A stretch of DNA of 10,091 nucleotides from JANNVZ01 sp031418455 (GTDB taxonomy: Bacteria; Bacteroidota; Bacteroidia; Flavobacteriales_D; Sanyastnellaceae): contig JANOXJ010000056.1 in the NCBI GenBank assembly GCA_031418455.1, positions 1 to 10,091 on the forward strand, given 5' to 3'. Below are positions 1 to 8,269 of the stretch, piece after piece. Numbering within the stretch: the first letter of the stretch is position 1; each line of letters opens with the position of its first letter. Position numbers and translations under genes: made by a program. Under the pieces are notes generated by a model that was given only the letters and a program-made list of their open reading frames with translations, was not told the DNA's origin and did no database searches.

Positions 1-1514
1 GGGTCGCTTTGAGCAGCAAAAATGGTGCGCATAGCTTGCGGAAGCGCTTCTATAAGGTCGCGTGCTATCATGCCCCCTTCGCCCAATTGGGCTCTTAGCA
101 TATCGCCCGCAAAGCCATGAACAAACACACCTAAACGTGCAGCTTCTTCTGGTGTATAGCCTTGTCCTAACAGGCTTGCTATAACACCTGCCAGCACATC
201 GCCAGAGCCGGCAGTGGCTAGGCACGCATTTCCACTTGCATTAAAGTGTACTATACCTTGGGGAGTGGCTATGCGTGTGTTAGGGCCTTTTAGCACTATG
301 TATATTTCTAATTCTTTTGCCTTTGCTTCTAGTGTTTGCAATCTTTCAAAGTCGCTGTGGTGTTCGCCAAACAACCTGTGAAACTCGCCAACATGTGGAG
401 TGAGTATACTGTTTTTTGGAATGTCTTTTATCAGTTTTTTTTCGGCTATTATGTTTAGTGCATCAGCATCCAACACAAGAGGGTGTTTTGCATCGCGCAA
501 TATTTTACGCAGCATAAGCACAGTTTCAGGCGCCTTGCCAAGGCCGGGTCCTATTACTGTAGCCCCAAATCTTTCGTCATAGTGGGTGCTTTTCAAAAAC
601 TCATTGCCCTCATCCAGCATGCACATAGCCTCTGGCAATGTGGTTTGCATAATGTGTGTGCCGCACGTGGGCACCGAGGCCGACACCAATCCTGCACCGG
701 AGCGCAATGCAGCTTTAGCACATAGCATGGCTGCACCCATTTTGCCTACGCTGCCGGCTATTACATGCACATGCCCCAGTTGGTTTTTGTGCACAAATTT
801 GTTGCGTGGTTCAAAATCCATGGTGGCCTCCAGCATGTCGTAGTAGCGCAGGTTAGAGATAGTTTCTTCATGAAAAACATCGCTAAGGCCCAATGTCAAT
901 ACCGTAAATTCTCCTACATACATTTCATTCTCCTCGCAAAGCATGGCGCGCTTAGGTACTTCAAATGTGATGGTTTTGTCAGCACGTATTATTGAGCCTT
1001 CCTGGTGGGCCATATTATCGGGCATAAGGCCTGAAGGCATGTCTATGGCTATTAATCTAAAGGGCGACTGCTCATTAATTTGGTCTATTACCTGAGCCAA
1101 AAAACCTTCTACAGGGCGTTTAATGCCCGTGCCCAAAATGCAATCGAGCACCAGTGTGCGGGGTTTTATTTCAAATGATAATTCATCAGGCGAAAGAAAT
1201 TGAACAGGCACTTCGCTTTCCAACAGACGTTGCATATTTAGTTTAAAATCATCAGTGCCTTTTTGTGAGTCGCCTACAATGAACACATCTACAGTGTATT
1301 CCCTTTCGGCCAGCATACGTGCTATGCACAGGCCATCGCCACCGTTGTTTCCAATGCCACAAAATATAGTAACAGTTTTGTTTATTTCAGAGTAGCTCAT
1401 ATGCTCCACCACGGCATTGGCTGCGCGCTCCATTAATTCAGAAGAATTATTGTAATAGAGCAACACCGTGTGTTGGTCCCATTCGCGTATTTGTTCGGCT
1501 GTAAATATTTTCAT
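1..1514 (-). CDS. nnrDE (yjeF-like): Bifunctional NAD(P)H-hydrate epimerase / ADP-dependent NAD(P)H-hydrate dehydratase (3' end outside window)
   Basis: Repairs damaged nicotinamide cofactors in the cytoplasm: the N-terminal half interconverts R- and S-NAD(P)HX and the C-terminal half dehydrates S-NAD(P)HX back to NAD(P)H using ADP. I read 504 codons from the ATG at 1514-1512 without a stop. The epimerase domain (about residues 1-215) shows GIGNNGGDG at 53-61, Asp124 in LDCILGTG, and IDMPSG at 157-162. The dehydratase domain (about 230-504) shows the family signatures GKMGAAML (257-264), IGPGLG (321-326), LTPHVGEF (371-378) and AGSGDVLAG (435-443) with the catalytic-type Asp439. The fused E. 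coli enzyme has about 515 residues and the last visible residues match the usual C-terminal helix, so only a few codons should be missing. All expected motifs are intact. It is divergent from the TPR operon, and no Shine-Dalgarno sequence precedes the start. Confidence 0.96.
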   Translation of the reverse strand, partial: MKIFTAEQIREWDQHTVLLYYNNSSELMERAANAVVEHMSYSEINKTVTIFCGIGNNGGDGLCIARMLAEREYTVDVFIVGDSQKGTDDFKLNMQRLLESEVPVQFLSPDELSFEIKPRTLVLDCILGTGIKRPVEGFLAQVIDQINEQSPFRLIAIDMPSGLMPDNMAHQEGSIIRADKTITFEVPKRAMLCEENEMYVGEFTVLTLGLSDVFHEETISNLRYYDMLEATMDFEPRNKFVHKNQLGHVHVIAGSVGKMGAAMLCAKAALRSGAGLVSASVPTCGTHIMQTTLPEAMCMLDEGNEFLKSTHYDERFGATVIGPGLGKAPETVLMLRKILRDAKHPLVLDADALNIIAEKKLIKDIPKNSILTPHVGEFHRLFGEHHSDFERLQTLEAKAKELEIYIVLKGPNTRIATPQGIVHFNASGNACLATAGSGDVLAGVIASLLGQGYTPEEAARLGVFVHGFAGDMLRAQLGEGGMIARDLIEALPQAMRTIFAAQSD

Positions 1515-1786
1515 CCCAATTTACTTCATCAAATTTGGTTCAATGATACAAAAGCAAACGAAGGAATGAATGTGAGGGTGCGAAAGAATTAGATAGAGCC
1601 ATCGTGTGGCAAATTGTTAGAAAAAATATTGGAAATGAAATGAATGCCGCAAACACCAATGCTCATGCACATTTTCCGCAAGCAATACATTCCACATTAG
1701 TGCGTTCGCAAGTTCTGAAATGAAAAACGAGAGCAGTTTGGCCTGATTTTACTTTGTTGGCGATAAAATACGCTTTATTGAAAACT
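1515..1786. promoter_or_regulatory. Divergent intergenic region between nnrDE and the TPR operon
   Basis: This spacer must hold the promoters for both divergent units, but none is convincing. For nnrDE (minus strand) there are two near-matches to the Bacteroidota -7 element TAnnTTTG: TATCATTG (1548-1541) and CAAATTTG (1537-1530). The second has a TTTG 17 bases upstream. For the TPR gene (plus strand) the best match is TTACTTTG at 1749-1756, without a clear -33 TTG at the usual distance. CGCAA occurs three times on the plus strand at 1648, 1678 and 1707, and TGCGTTCGCA (1701-1710) is a short near-palindrome. No plausible small gene or RNA is visible. Confidence 0.4.
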
Positions 1787-4700
1787 ATGTTTAAGTATAC
1801 CACCATGCTCTGTCTGGCACTTTGGGCCGCAGTAGCAGCACACGCACAGGAGCCTATAGCGCTTTACGACAATACCCGCTTGTACAAAGAGGCCATGGAT
1901 CTTTTTGACCACGAAAAGTATGTGGCAGCCAAAGAAAAATTTGAGCAATACATAACTATCGAAAAAAATCCGCAACATGCTTTGCGTATCAACTCTGAAT
2001 ATTACCGTGGTGTGTGCGCCCTCTATTTGTTTCACCCCGATGCAGAGTTTATTCTGGAGCAGTTTGTATTAGAACATCCTGATTCGCCATGGAAGCAGCG
2101 TGCTTACTTTGAGTTGGGCTCGTTCAACTATCAGAAAAAAACATACAAAAAAGCGCTGGAGTGGTTTGCATATGTAGATGAGGATATGCTAAGTGAAAGC
2201 GAGCGTATAGAAATGAAATACAAGCGCGGTCACTCGCGTTTTGAAACAGGCGACAAGACCAATGCTCGTCAGGATTTTTATGATGTAAAACAGGCTGAAA
2301 GCGACTATAAGCAAGCGGCCATATATTACTACAGCCATATAGCTTACGAGCAGGATGATTTGCAAACTGCATTAGAAGGATTCTTATTGCTTGACAGCGA
2401 TCCGCTTTTTAAACCTCTTGTGCCATACTACATCACTCAGATTTATTACAAGCAAAAAAAATATGACGAAGTGCTCGCTTACGGCCCTAAGGCACTTGAA
2501 CAAGCGCAGGCAAATGCCACTAAACGAGTAGCCGAAATAGCACGCCTCATAGGCGATAGCTATTGCATAAAAGGAAAGTACGCTGAGGCCATTCCCTATT
2601 TGGAGCAATACATAAGTTCCAACGACAGACCTGCTCTTACCAGAGAAGACTATTACCAACTGGGCTATGCATACCAACGCACACAAGCTTATCAAAAGGC
2701 AATAGACAACTATTCTAAAATAGCTGGCCAGCGCGATGAGTTGCAGCAGAGTGCTTCTTACAACCTGGGCGACTGTTATTTGAAACTGCAGCAAAAGGAA
2801 TATGCGCGCAATGCATTTGAAGAAGCAGCCGACATGGATTTTAATAAGGAAATACAAGAGGATGCGATGTTCAATTATGCCAAGTTGGCTTTTGAGCTAA
2901 GCTACAATCCATTTCACGAAGCTATATCTGCTTTTGAAGACTACCTGAATAAATATCCGAACTCGCCCAGAAGAGATGAGGCGTATGAGTTTTTGCTGAA
3001 TGTGTATATGAAAACGCGCAACTACGAGCGCGCCCTTGCATCGCTCGACAAGATTCAGAATAAAGATGCACGTGTAAAGGAAGCTTACCAGGTAGTGGCC
3101 TACAACCGCGGTGTGGAGTTGTTTCAAAGCAACGATTTTGCAAATGCCGACAAGTATTTTGATAAGGTAAATACTTACCCTATAAATCCAACAGTGAATG
3201 CCGATGCTAAATTTTGGAAGGCAGAAATAAAGTATCAGCGCAACGAATTTTCTGATGCTATAAAAAGATACAATGTATTCTTAAACGAGCCTGGCGCATT
3301 CAATAGTGAGTTTTATGGCCTTGCACATTATGGCATGGGCTATAGTTATTTTAAAATGGCCAACGATGAGGACAATGTGCAAACCTCGCGCGATATATAT
3401 GCCAATGCCAATACTTCATTTAGAAAGTATGTAGATGGTGGACATAAGAAGGATGATGCAAAAGTGAATGATGCATACATGCGCATAGGCGATTGTTTTT
3501 TTGTAAATAAAAACTATACACAAGCCATAGCCTATTATGACAAGGCAGCTGATAAAGATGAAGTGGGCCGCGACTATGCCATGTACCAAAAGGCAATGAG
3601 CTATGGCTACGAGGGCATGAATGATAAAAAAGCATGGGTATTAAAAAGCCTGCTGAGCGAGCGCCCCGATTCTAAATTTAAAGTAGATGCTAAATACGAA
3701 TTAGCAAAAACATACCTAAGCGACAACAAGCTGAACGAAGCTAAAACTTACTATACAGATGTGGTAAATAATCATAGCACATCGCAGTATGCAAAATACG
3801 CTTATCGCGATTTGTGCCTTGTGTATGTAAAGGAAGGCAACGAGGCCAAGGCCAAAGAAACATACTTGGCCCTTAAGCAAAAATATCCGAACGATGCCGT
3901 ATTGAAAGAAGCCTATGCTATTTGCAAAAGCATTCTTATTGACGACCCCGATTTTCAGAACGATGCTATCACAGTGGGTGGTGCTACAAAAGACGAAGTG
4001 GAAACAGATGTTTATCTGAAAGCTGCTGAGTACGCGCAAAATGGCGATTGCAACACAGGCATTACTAAACTTACAGCATACCTGCAACGCTTTCAGCCTG
4101 CCTACTACGCTGCAGATGCGCACTTCCAATTGGCTCAGTGCTACTATGAGGCAGATAATTTAGACAAGGCTTTGGAGAGCTACAATTTTGTTATCAATAA
4201 TGGCTCGTCTGACTACAGCTATATGGAAATAAGTTTGAAAAATGCGGCTATTATTACTTACAACAAGGGCAACTATTCGCAAGCGCGCGAGCATTACAGC
4301 AAATTGCTTAATGCTGTTTCCAAAACCAATCAGCTAGAGGCGCAAATAGGTATGATGCGTTGCAACTATTTGCTAAACAACTTTAGCGAAGCTAAAAATT
4401 ATGCTGACATGGTGTTGACCAATGCAAGCACACCGCTAGATATACGCTACACTGCTTACCTGTGGCGTGGCCGCATACGCATGAACAATGGCGAATATGA
4501 TGGAGCCATCACCGATTTTAAAGAGGTTATAAAGAAGGGTGGAGTAGATGCAGCGGAGTCTAAATACGGTGTAGCTAAATGTTTGTATGGCAAAGGAGAA
4601 TATAAAAAGAGCGAAACAGAAGTGTTCTCGTTGGTAGAGAAATTTTCGGCATTTGATGAGTGGAAATACAAAGCATTCTTATTGCTTATAGATGACTACA

Positions 4701-4885
4701 TAGCTATGAAAGATTACTTCCAGGCGCGTGCTACTATAAATGCCATATACGAGAATGTATCTGAGCAGTGGGTGATAGATGAGGCCAAAGTGAAAGAGGC
4801 GCAGTTGAATCAACTAGAGGCTGCACAAAACGCAGGCAGTGGCAACAGCAATTTAGAAATAGACCTTGTGCCTAAGAATAATTGA
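1787..4885 (+). CDS. Secreted tetratricopeptide-repeat (TPR) solenoid protein, 1032 aa
   Basis: Probably a periplasmic or outer-membrane-associated scaffold for protein-protein contacts; no enzymatic domain is visible. I chose the ATG at 1787 because it gives a clean signal peptide (MFKYTTMLCLALWAAVAAHAQ, cleavage near AHA-Q); an in-frame TTG at 1754 would add 11 residues before it. The mature protein is almost wholly helical repeats of 33-36 residues with the TPR pattern (G/A at 8, Y at 11, A at 20, P at 32). Clear units include YYQLGYAYQRTQAYQKAIDN, AKYELAKTYLSDNKLNEAKT and AHFQLAQCYYEADNLDKALE. I count about 25 units, with a less regular stretch around residues 695-735. The C-terminus is Gln/Asn-rich and ends in a short acidic tail. 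It lies 46 bases upstream of a beta-barrel gene on the same strand, a neighbour pair I associate with many Bacteroidota genomes. A role in outer-membrane assembly or transport is inference. Confidence 0.93.
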   Translation: MFKYTTMLCLALWAAVAAHAQEPIALYDNTRLYKEAMDLFDHEKYVAAKEKFEQYITIEKNPQHALRINSEYYRGVCALYLFHPDAEFILEQFVLEHPDSPWKQRAYFELGSFNYQKKTYKKALEWFAYVDEDMLSESERIEMKYKRGHSRFETGDKTNARQDFYDVKQAESDYKQAAIYYYSHIAYEQDDLQTALEGFLLLDSDPLFKPLVPYYITQIYYKQKKYDEVLAYGPKALEQAQANATKRVAEIARLIGDSYCIKGKYAEAIPYLEQYISSNDRPALTREDYYQLGYAYQRTQAYQKAIDNYSKIAGQRDELQQSASYNLGDCYLKLQQKEYARNAFEEAADMDFNKEIQEDAMFNYAKLAFELSYNPFHEAISAFEDYLNKYPNSPRRDEAYEFLLNVYMKTRNYERALASLDKIQNKDARVKEAYQVVAYNRGVELFQSNDFANADKYFDKVNTYPINPTVNADAKFWKAEIKYQRNEFSDAIKRYNVFLNEPGAFNSEFYGLAHYGMGYSYFKMANDEDNVQTSRDIYANANTSFRKYVDGGHKKDDAKVNDAYMRIGDCFFVNKNYTQAIAYYDKAADKDEVGRDYAMYQKAMSYGYEGMNDKKAWVLKSLLSERPDSKFKVDAKYELAKTYLSDNKLNEAKTYYTDVVNNHSTSQYAKYAYRDLCLVYVKEGNEAKAKETYLALKQKYPNDAVLKEAYAICKSILIDDPDFQNDAITVGGATKDEVETDVYLKAAEYAQNGDCNTGITKLTAYLQRFQPAYYAADAHFQLAQCYYEADNLDKALESYNFVINNGSSDYSYMEISLKNAAIITYNKGNYSQAREHYSKLLNAVSKTNQLEAQIGMMRCNYLLNNFSEAKNYADMVLTNASTPLDIRYTAYLWRGRIRMNNGEYDGAITDFKEVIKKGGVDAAESKYGVAKCLYGKGEYKKSETEVFSLVEKFSAFDEWKYKAFLLLIDDYIAMKDYFQARATINAIYENVSEQWVIDEAKVKEAQLNQLEAAQNAGSGNSNLEIDLVPKNN

Positions 4886-4931
4886 AAAAATTATTAGCGA
4901 TAAGAAATAAATAAAAATATTCCACAATTAG

Positions 4932-6725
4932 ATGAAGAAGTTAATTTTCATATTTACCCTAGTGCTAACTGCACTCAATGTATTAGCGCAGGATTCGCTC
5001 AATTACGAAACCACCTTTGGTGGCGACCGCAGACTTTTTCTGCGCGATGCGAATAAGCTAAACGTGTGGCCACAGACCAAAGATAGCGTGGTGCAAATGA
5101 CCAGCATTAAATACACTACACTGCCCACGCCAAAATCAATAACGATAGTACCGCAGCTTATACCCGCTGCAAAAATTAATGTAGACGAAAAGTTGCCATA
5201 CCTCTACAAGGCCTTTCTAAAAGCGGGCTATGGCAGTTATAACACCATTCCTATTGATTTTTATTTTATGGATGGCCGCAGCAAAAAAGGAAGCTATGGC
5301 GCACACTACAAATTTTTGCGTGGCGATGGTGTACAACTGAATGATGCCGATAGTATACCAGACCGATATAGCGATAACAAAGCTGAAGTATGGGGCAAGT
5401 GGTTTTTCAAAAAGCAACAACTTGTGGCCAAGGCCGATTGGGAACGAAACGTTACACACTTTTATGGAGTGGATGTGCAAAACAATTATAAGGGACCTGA
5501 TTTTGATAAGCTCCAGTTCAATCAGCGTATGAATACTTTTGGAGGTGGTTTGTCTTTCCTCACTTACCAGCGCGACACAGGCGATTTTAATTACAACGCA
5601 TCTACCTATCTGCGCCAGTCAAAAGATTATTATAAAAATACAGAAACCAATTTTGACATTCTATTGCACGGTCGCACCCTGCGCGATAGCACACTTTATA
5701 GCATTGATTTTGGGGTAAACTATAACAAGTTTAATTTTCATGGTCCACTTCTAGATGGTACCAATTTGGATATATACACACCTTATGCCTATTCGGCTGA
5801 CGATCGTCAATACCGCGACCGCACACGCGAAAATGCGGTGGTTAAATTTGTACCAACTGCAAGCACTCATTGGCGCAACCTGCGTGCTAAGGTAGGAGCA
5901 GGTATATACATAGAAGGCAACAGTTCCAGCCCAGGCCATTTTTATCCATTGTTAGAGGCAAGCTATAGTTTTTTCAAAGGTGTAGTGGTGCCATATGCGG
6001 GTATACGCGGCAGCACAGAGCCTACTACTTATCTTAGTTTGTATCAGGACAATCCATTTATTCAAACTTTTCCTCGTTTGAAAAATAAGAACAATAAATT
6101 AGATGCTTACGCAGGTATTGGTGGCGCAGTTAGCAGCACAGTGTCATACAGCGTGGGTATTAATTATTATGAGTGGGCAAATTTTGCTTACTTTATTAAT
6201 GATTCCTTGCGCGACATTCAAACAGGTACTTACAACACATGGGGCAACCAGTTCACTATGCTTTACGACAATTTGAATGCGGTTAATTTTCATGCTGAGT
6301 TAGCCATCTACGCCAGCGAAAAATGGAAAGGAAATGTGCGTGCTGATTATTTCAACTATACTGATTTGGGTTCGCAAGACCATGCATGGCATCAGCCTAA
6401 TTTAAAGTTGCTTGCTAATGCACAATACAATTTGAAAAACAAATTCATACTTAGCACCGACATATTTTATATAGGTGCTAGATGGGCGCGCAGCCAGGTA
6501 CCTGTGAATGGAGTGGAACCAGCGTTGGATATTTACAACAAGCCCTACTACCAATACAAACTCAAAGGATTTTTAGATGCTAACTTCCGTGTGGAATACC
6601 GTTACAACAAACGCCTGAGTGCATGGGTGCAGCTTAACAATGCATTTGCCATGAAATATCAACGTTGGGGTGCATATAAAAATCAACAGCTCTTAGCCAC
6701 ACTTGGAGCCAGTTATTCATTCTAA
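4932..6725 (+). CDS. Outer-membrane beta-barrel protein (TonB-receptor-like barrel without plug), 597 aa
   Basis: Predicted outer-membrane protein. It begins with a signal peptide (MKKLIFIFTLVLTALNVLAQ, cleavage after the AQ) and ends in GASYSF; a C-terminal Phe in a beta-strand is the usual Bam recognition signal. After a roughly 90-residue N-terminal extension rich in Pro and charged residues, the chain alternates aromatic/hydrophobic and polar residues typical of transmembrane strands (for example LKAGYGSYNTIPIDFYF near residue 95 and VSYSVGINYYEWANFAYFIN near 400). I see neither a plug domain nor a TonB box, so it is not a complete TonB-dependent receptor although automated annotation often labels such proteins that way. 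The leader is A-rich with no Shine-Dalgarno sequence. The 46-base gap from the TPR gene has no promoter-like element, so co-transcription is likely. Substrate or function is unknown; a transporter, pore or assembly partner of the TPR protein are all possible. Confidence 0.88.
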   Translation: MKKLIFIFTLVLTALNVLAQDSLNYETTFGGDRRLFLRDANKLNVWPQTKDSVVQMTSIKYTTLPTPKSITIVPQLIPAAKINVDEKLPYLYKAFLKAGYGSYNTIPIDFYFMDGRSKKGSYGAHYKFLRGDGVQLNDADSIPDRYSDNKAEVWGKWFFKKQQLVAKADWERNVTHFYGVDVQNNYKGPDFDKLQFNQRMNTFGGGLSFLTYQRDTGDFNYNASTYLRQSKDYYKNTETNFDILLHGRTLRDSTLYSIDFGVNYNKFNFHGPLLDGTNLDIYTPYAYSADDRQYRDRTRENAVVKFVPTASTHWRNLRAKVGAGIYIEGNSSSPGHFYPLLEASYSFFKGVVVPYAGIRGSTEPTTYLSLYQDNPFIQTFPRLKNKNNKLDAYAGIGGAVSSTVSYSVGINYYEWANFAYFINDSLRDIQTGTYNTWGNQFTMLYDNLNAVNFHAELAIYASEKWKGNVRADYFNYTDLGSQDHAWHQPNLKLLANAQYNLKNKFILSTDIFYIGARWARSQVPVNGVEPALDIYNKPYYQYKLKGFLDANFRVEYRYNKRLSAWVQLNNAFAMKYQRWGAYKNQQLLATLGASYSF

Positions 6726-6740
6726 ATAATTTGTACAGCT

Positions 6741-7367
6741 TTGCATAATCAAACTTGTCCGTTGTGCAGTCATGCGGCAACGGATTTTTTTGAAAACAGA
6801 TTTTTTATGTGCACGCAGTGCAAAGGCATTTTCAGATCTTCAGAAGATTTGCCAAATGCCAATGCCGAAAAGCAGCGTTACCATTTGCATAACAATGATG
6901 TAAGCGATGAGGGCTACAATGCTTTTGTGGCGCCTATAATTCAATCAGTTTTTAAGTCACACTCTCCAGATCACAAAGGGTTGGATTTTGGAGCGGGGCC
7001 TTCATCGGCCATTGCCCATGTGTTGCAGATTAATGGATATAACATTCAATTGTACGATCCGTTTTTTTTTGACAACAAAGCATTACTCGATGCTACCTAT
7101 GACTACATTATCTGTTGCGAAGTGATGGAGCATTTTCATCATCCATACTCTGAATTTAAACTGCTGCGGCAATGCTTAAAACCAGATGGAAAGCTCTATT
7201 GCATGACACACCTTTATTCCGACCAAATAAATTTTGGGCAGTGGTATTATAAAAATGATTTCACGCATGTATTCTTTTATCAAAAAGAAACACTGGAATG
7301 GATAAATCAGGAATTTGATTTTAAAAAGCTTGAAATACAGGGCAGAATGCTGGTATTAGGAGTATAG
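6741..7367 (+). CDS. Class I SAM-dependent methyltransferase with N-terminal zinc-ribbon motif, 208 aa
   Basis: Cytoplasmic methyltransferase of the Methyltransf_11/UbiE-like fold; substrate unknown. Residues 6-27 hold CPLC and CTQC (Cys6, Cys9, Cys24, Cys27), a probable zinc-binding knuckle. Motif I is LDFGAGPSSA (81-90), an acidic residue follows the second strand in LYDPFF (104-109), then YDYIICCEVMEHF (120-132) and LKPDGKLYCM (146-155). The start is a TTG: the in-frame TAA of the preceding gene lies 15 bases upstream, only TTG (6741) or a rare ATT (6729) precede the CPLC motif, and the first ATG (residue 23) would delete it. The length fits small Bacteroidota proteins that I remember with the same Cys motif and the NNDV and DPFF segments. 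Its frame is that of the barrel gene but after a genuine stop. Motif I lacks the usual third glycine. It may be co-transcribed with the barrel gene yet unrelated in function. Confidence 0.9.
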   Translation: MHNQTCPLCSHAATDFFENRFFMCTQCKGIFRSSEDLPNANAEKQRYHLHNNDVSDEGYNAFVAPIIQSVFKSHSPDHKGLDFGAGPSSAIAHVLQINGYNIQLYDPFFFDNKALLDATYDYIICCEVMEHFHHPYSEFKLLRQCLKPDGKLYCMTHLYSDQINFGQWYYKNDFTHVFFYQKETLEWINQEFDFKKLEIQGRMLVLGV

Positions 7368-7407
7368 TATTACCAGCTTAATGCAATTCAGCGTTGTGGC
7401 TGGCTAA
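7349..7407 (+). terminator. Weak hairpin region between convergent genes
   Basis: The 67-base convergent spacer has no classical terminator with a U-tract. A 7-bp stem GCTGGTA (7349-7355) / TACCAGC (7371-7377) spans the methyltransferase stop codon with a 15-base loop. The same right arm can instead pair with GCTGG (7399-7403), extended by TAA after a one-base bulge. Either could slow transcription from the left, but both are weak and could be chance. Confidence 0.25.
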
Positions 7408-7434
7408 TTAGATAAGGACATCAACTCGGTCAAA

Positions 7435-8268
7435 CTAAATATTAAAGAAGGTATTCTCTGTGCAAAGTTCCACCTCAAAAGGTATGTTTTTTCCTTTTGT
7501 ATTGTCTTCAAAAAGTTGTTCCAATTGCTCATCTGTGTGTGCCGGGTCGTGGTGAAAGAGCAATAGTTTTTTTACTGAGCACATTTCTGCAAACCTTATA
7601 GCATCGGCCATGGAAGAGTGTCCCCAGCCCACACGAGTGGCATATTCAGAATTTTTATATTGAGCATCGTGCATGAGTATGTCTGCATCCTTGGCCAGTT
7701 TATATCCGCTTGTCCAACCTGGGTCGTTAGGGAAATTGGCAGCGCCAAGCGCAGGTTCGTGGTCCGGCATGTATGCCAGTATTGCATTGTCGCACTCTAT
7801 TCTAAACCCAAGTGTTGGCCCCGGGTGGCATATAAATTCTGAAGTGATTTTAATATCATCAATAAAAAAAACACTGTGGTTTATTTCATGCACTATAGGG
7901 TGGGCAGGCAACTCATTTAAGCGCACAGGAAACAGGGGTGGCGAAAAATATCTGCGCAATCTTTTTATTAAACTTTCATTGGTACCTGTAGGGCCCCATA
8001 AGTGCACCGTCACATTTGGATTGTACAACGGAAGGAAAAAACCCAAACCCATGGTATGGTCCAGATGCAAATGGGTAAGTAGTATATGAATGGTTTTTAT
8101 ATTGGCATTAATGGCAGAACCTAGTCGCTGTATGCCAGAGCCTCCATCAAGAATAATACAGGTCTCGTTGTGCAGCAATTCCACACAAGAAGTGTTGCCT
8201 CCGTACTTGTTTTTTTCGGGGCCGGGCGATGGTAACGAGCCTCGGCAACCCCATATGGTAACCTTCAT
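7435..8268 (-). CDS. Metallo-beta-lactamase-fold hydrolase, PhnP/RNase Z-like phosphodiesterase group, 277 aa
   Basis: A cytoplasmic metal-dependent hydrolase, most like the COG1235-type phosphodiesterases; the true substrate (cyclic nucleotide, other phosphodiester) cannot be told from sequence. It opens with MKVTIWGCRGSLPSPG and YGGNTSCVEL, usual for this group. Metal ligands are present: LTHLHLDH at 64-71 (HxHxDH), His148 in CHPG, Asp169 in MPDH, Asp201 in HDAQY and His239/His240 in FHHDP. A further GWGHSS (214-219) fits the family. No signal peptide or membrane segment is seen. Full length, no damage. The ATG follows the TAG of the PAS gene after one base, so translation is probably coupled and the two proteins are likely functional partners. 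It is convergent with the methyltransferase. Confidence 0.93.
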   Translation of the reverse strand: MKVTIWGCRGSLPSPGPEKNKYGGNTSCVELLHNETCIILDGGSGIQRLGSAINANIKTIHILLTHLHLDHTMGLGFFLPLYNPNVTVHLWGPTGTNESLIKRLRRYFSPPLFPVRLNELPAHPIVHEINHSVFFIDDIKITSEFICHPGPTLGFRIECDNAILAYMPDHEPALGAANFPNDPGWTSGYKLAKDADILMHDAQYKNSEYATRVGWGHSSMADAIRFAEMCSVKKLLLFHHDPAHTDEQLEQLFEDNTKGKNIPFEVELCTENTFFNI

Positions 8269-8269
8269 A

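Noticed and set aside
400..995. Several plus-strand open frames of 60-85 residues at the left end.
   Set aside because: They are antisense to the nnrDE coding region, which continues through the whole segment with all family motifs.
1754..1786. TTG start for the TPR gene giving 11 extra residues.
   Set aside because: It would place charged residues before an otherwise ideal signal peptide that begins at the ATG at 1787, and it overlaps the best -7-like element.
2384..4129. Minus-strand frames of up to 157 residues within the TPR gene, some hydrophobic.
   Set aside because: The hydrophobicity comes from the complement of repeated Glu/Lys/Tyr codons; no start context or domain supports them.
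4932..7367. Barrel protein and methyltransferase share a reading frame, separated by one TAA plus 15 bases, suggesting a readthrough fusion or a recent split of one gene.
   Set aside because: The barrel ends in a proper C-terminal Phe signal and the methyltransferase has a complete cytoplasmic fold; a fusion of an exported barrel with a cytoplasmic enzyme makes no sense.
7618..8089. Plus-strand open frames opposite the MBL gene (74 and 138 residues).
   Set aside because: They have no recognisable domains and lie antisense to a full-length hydrolase with intact catalytic motifs; they are coding shadows.
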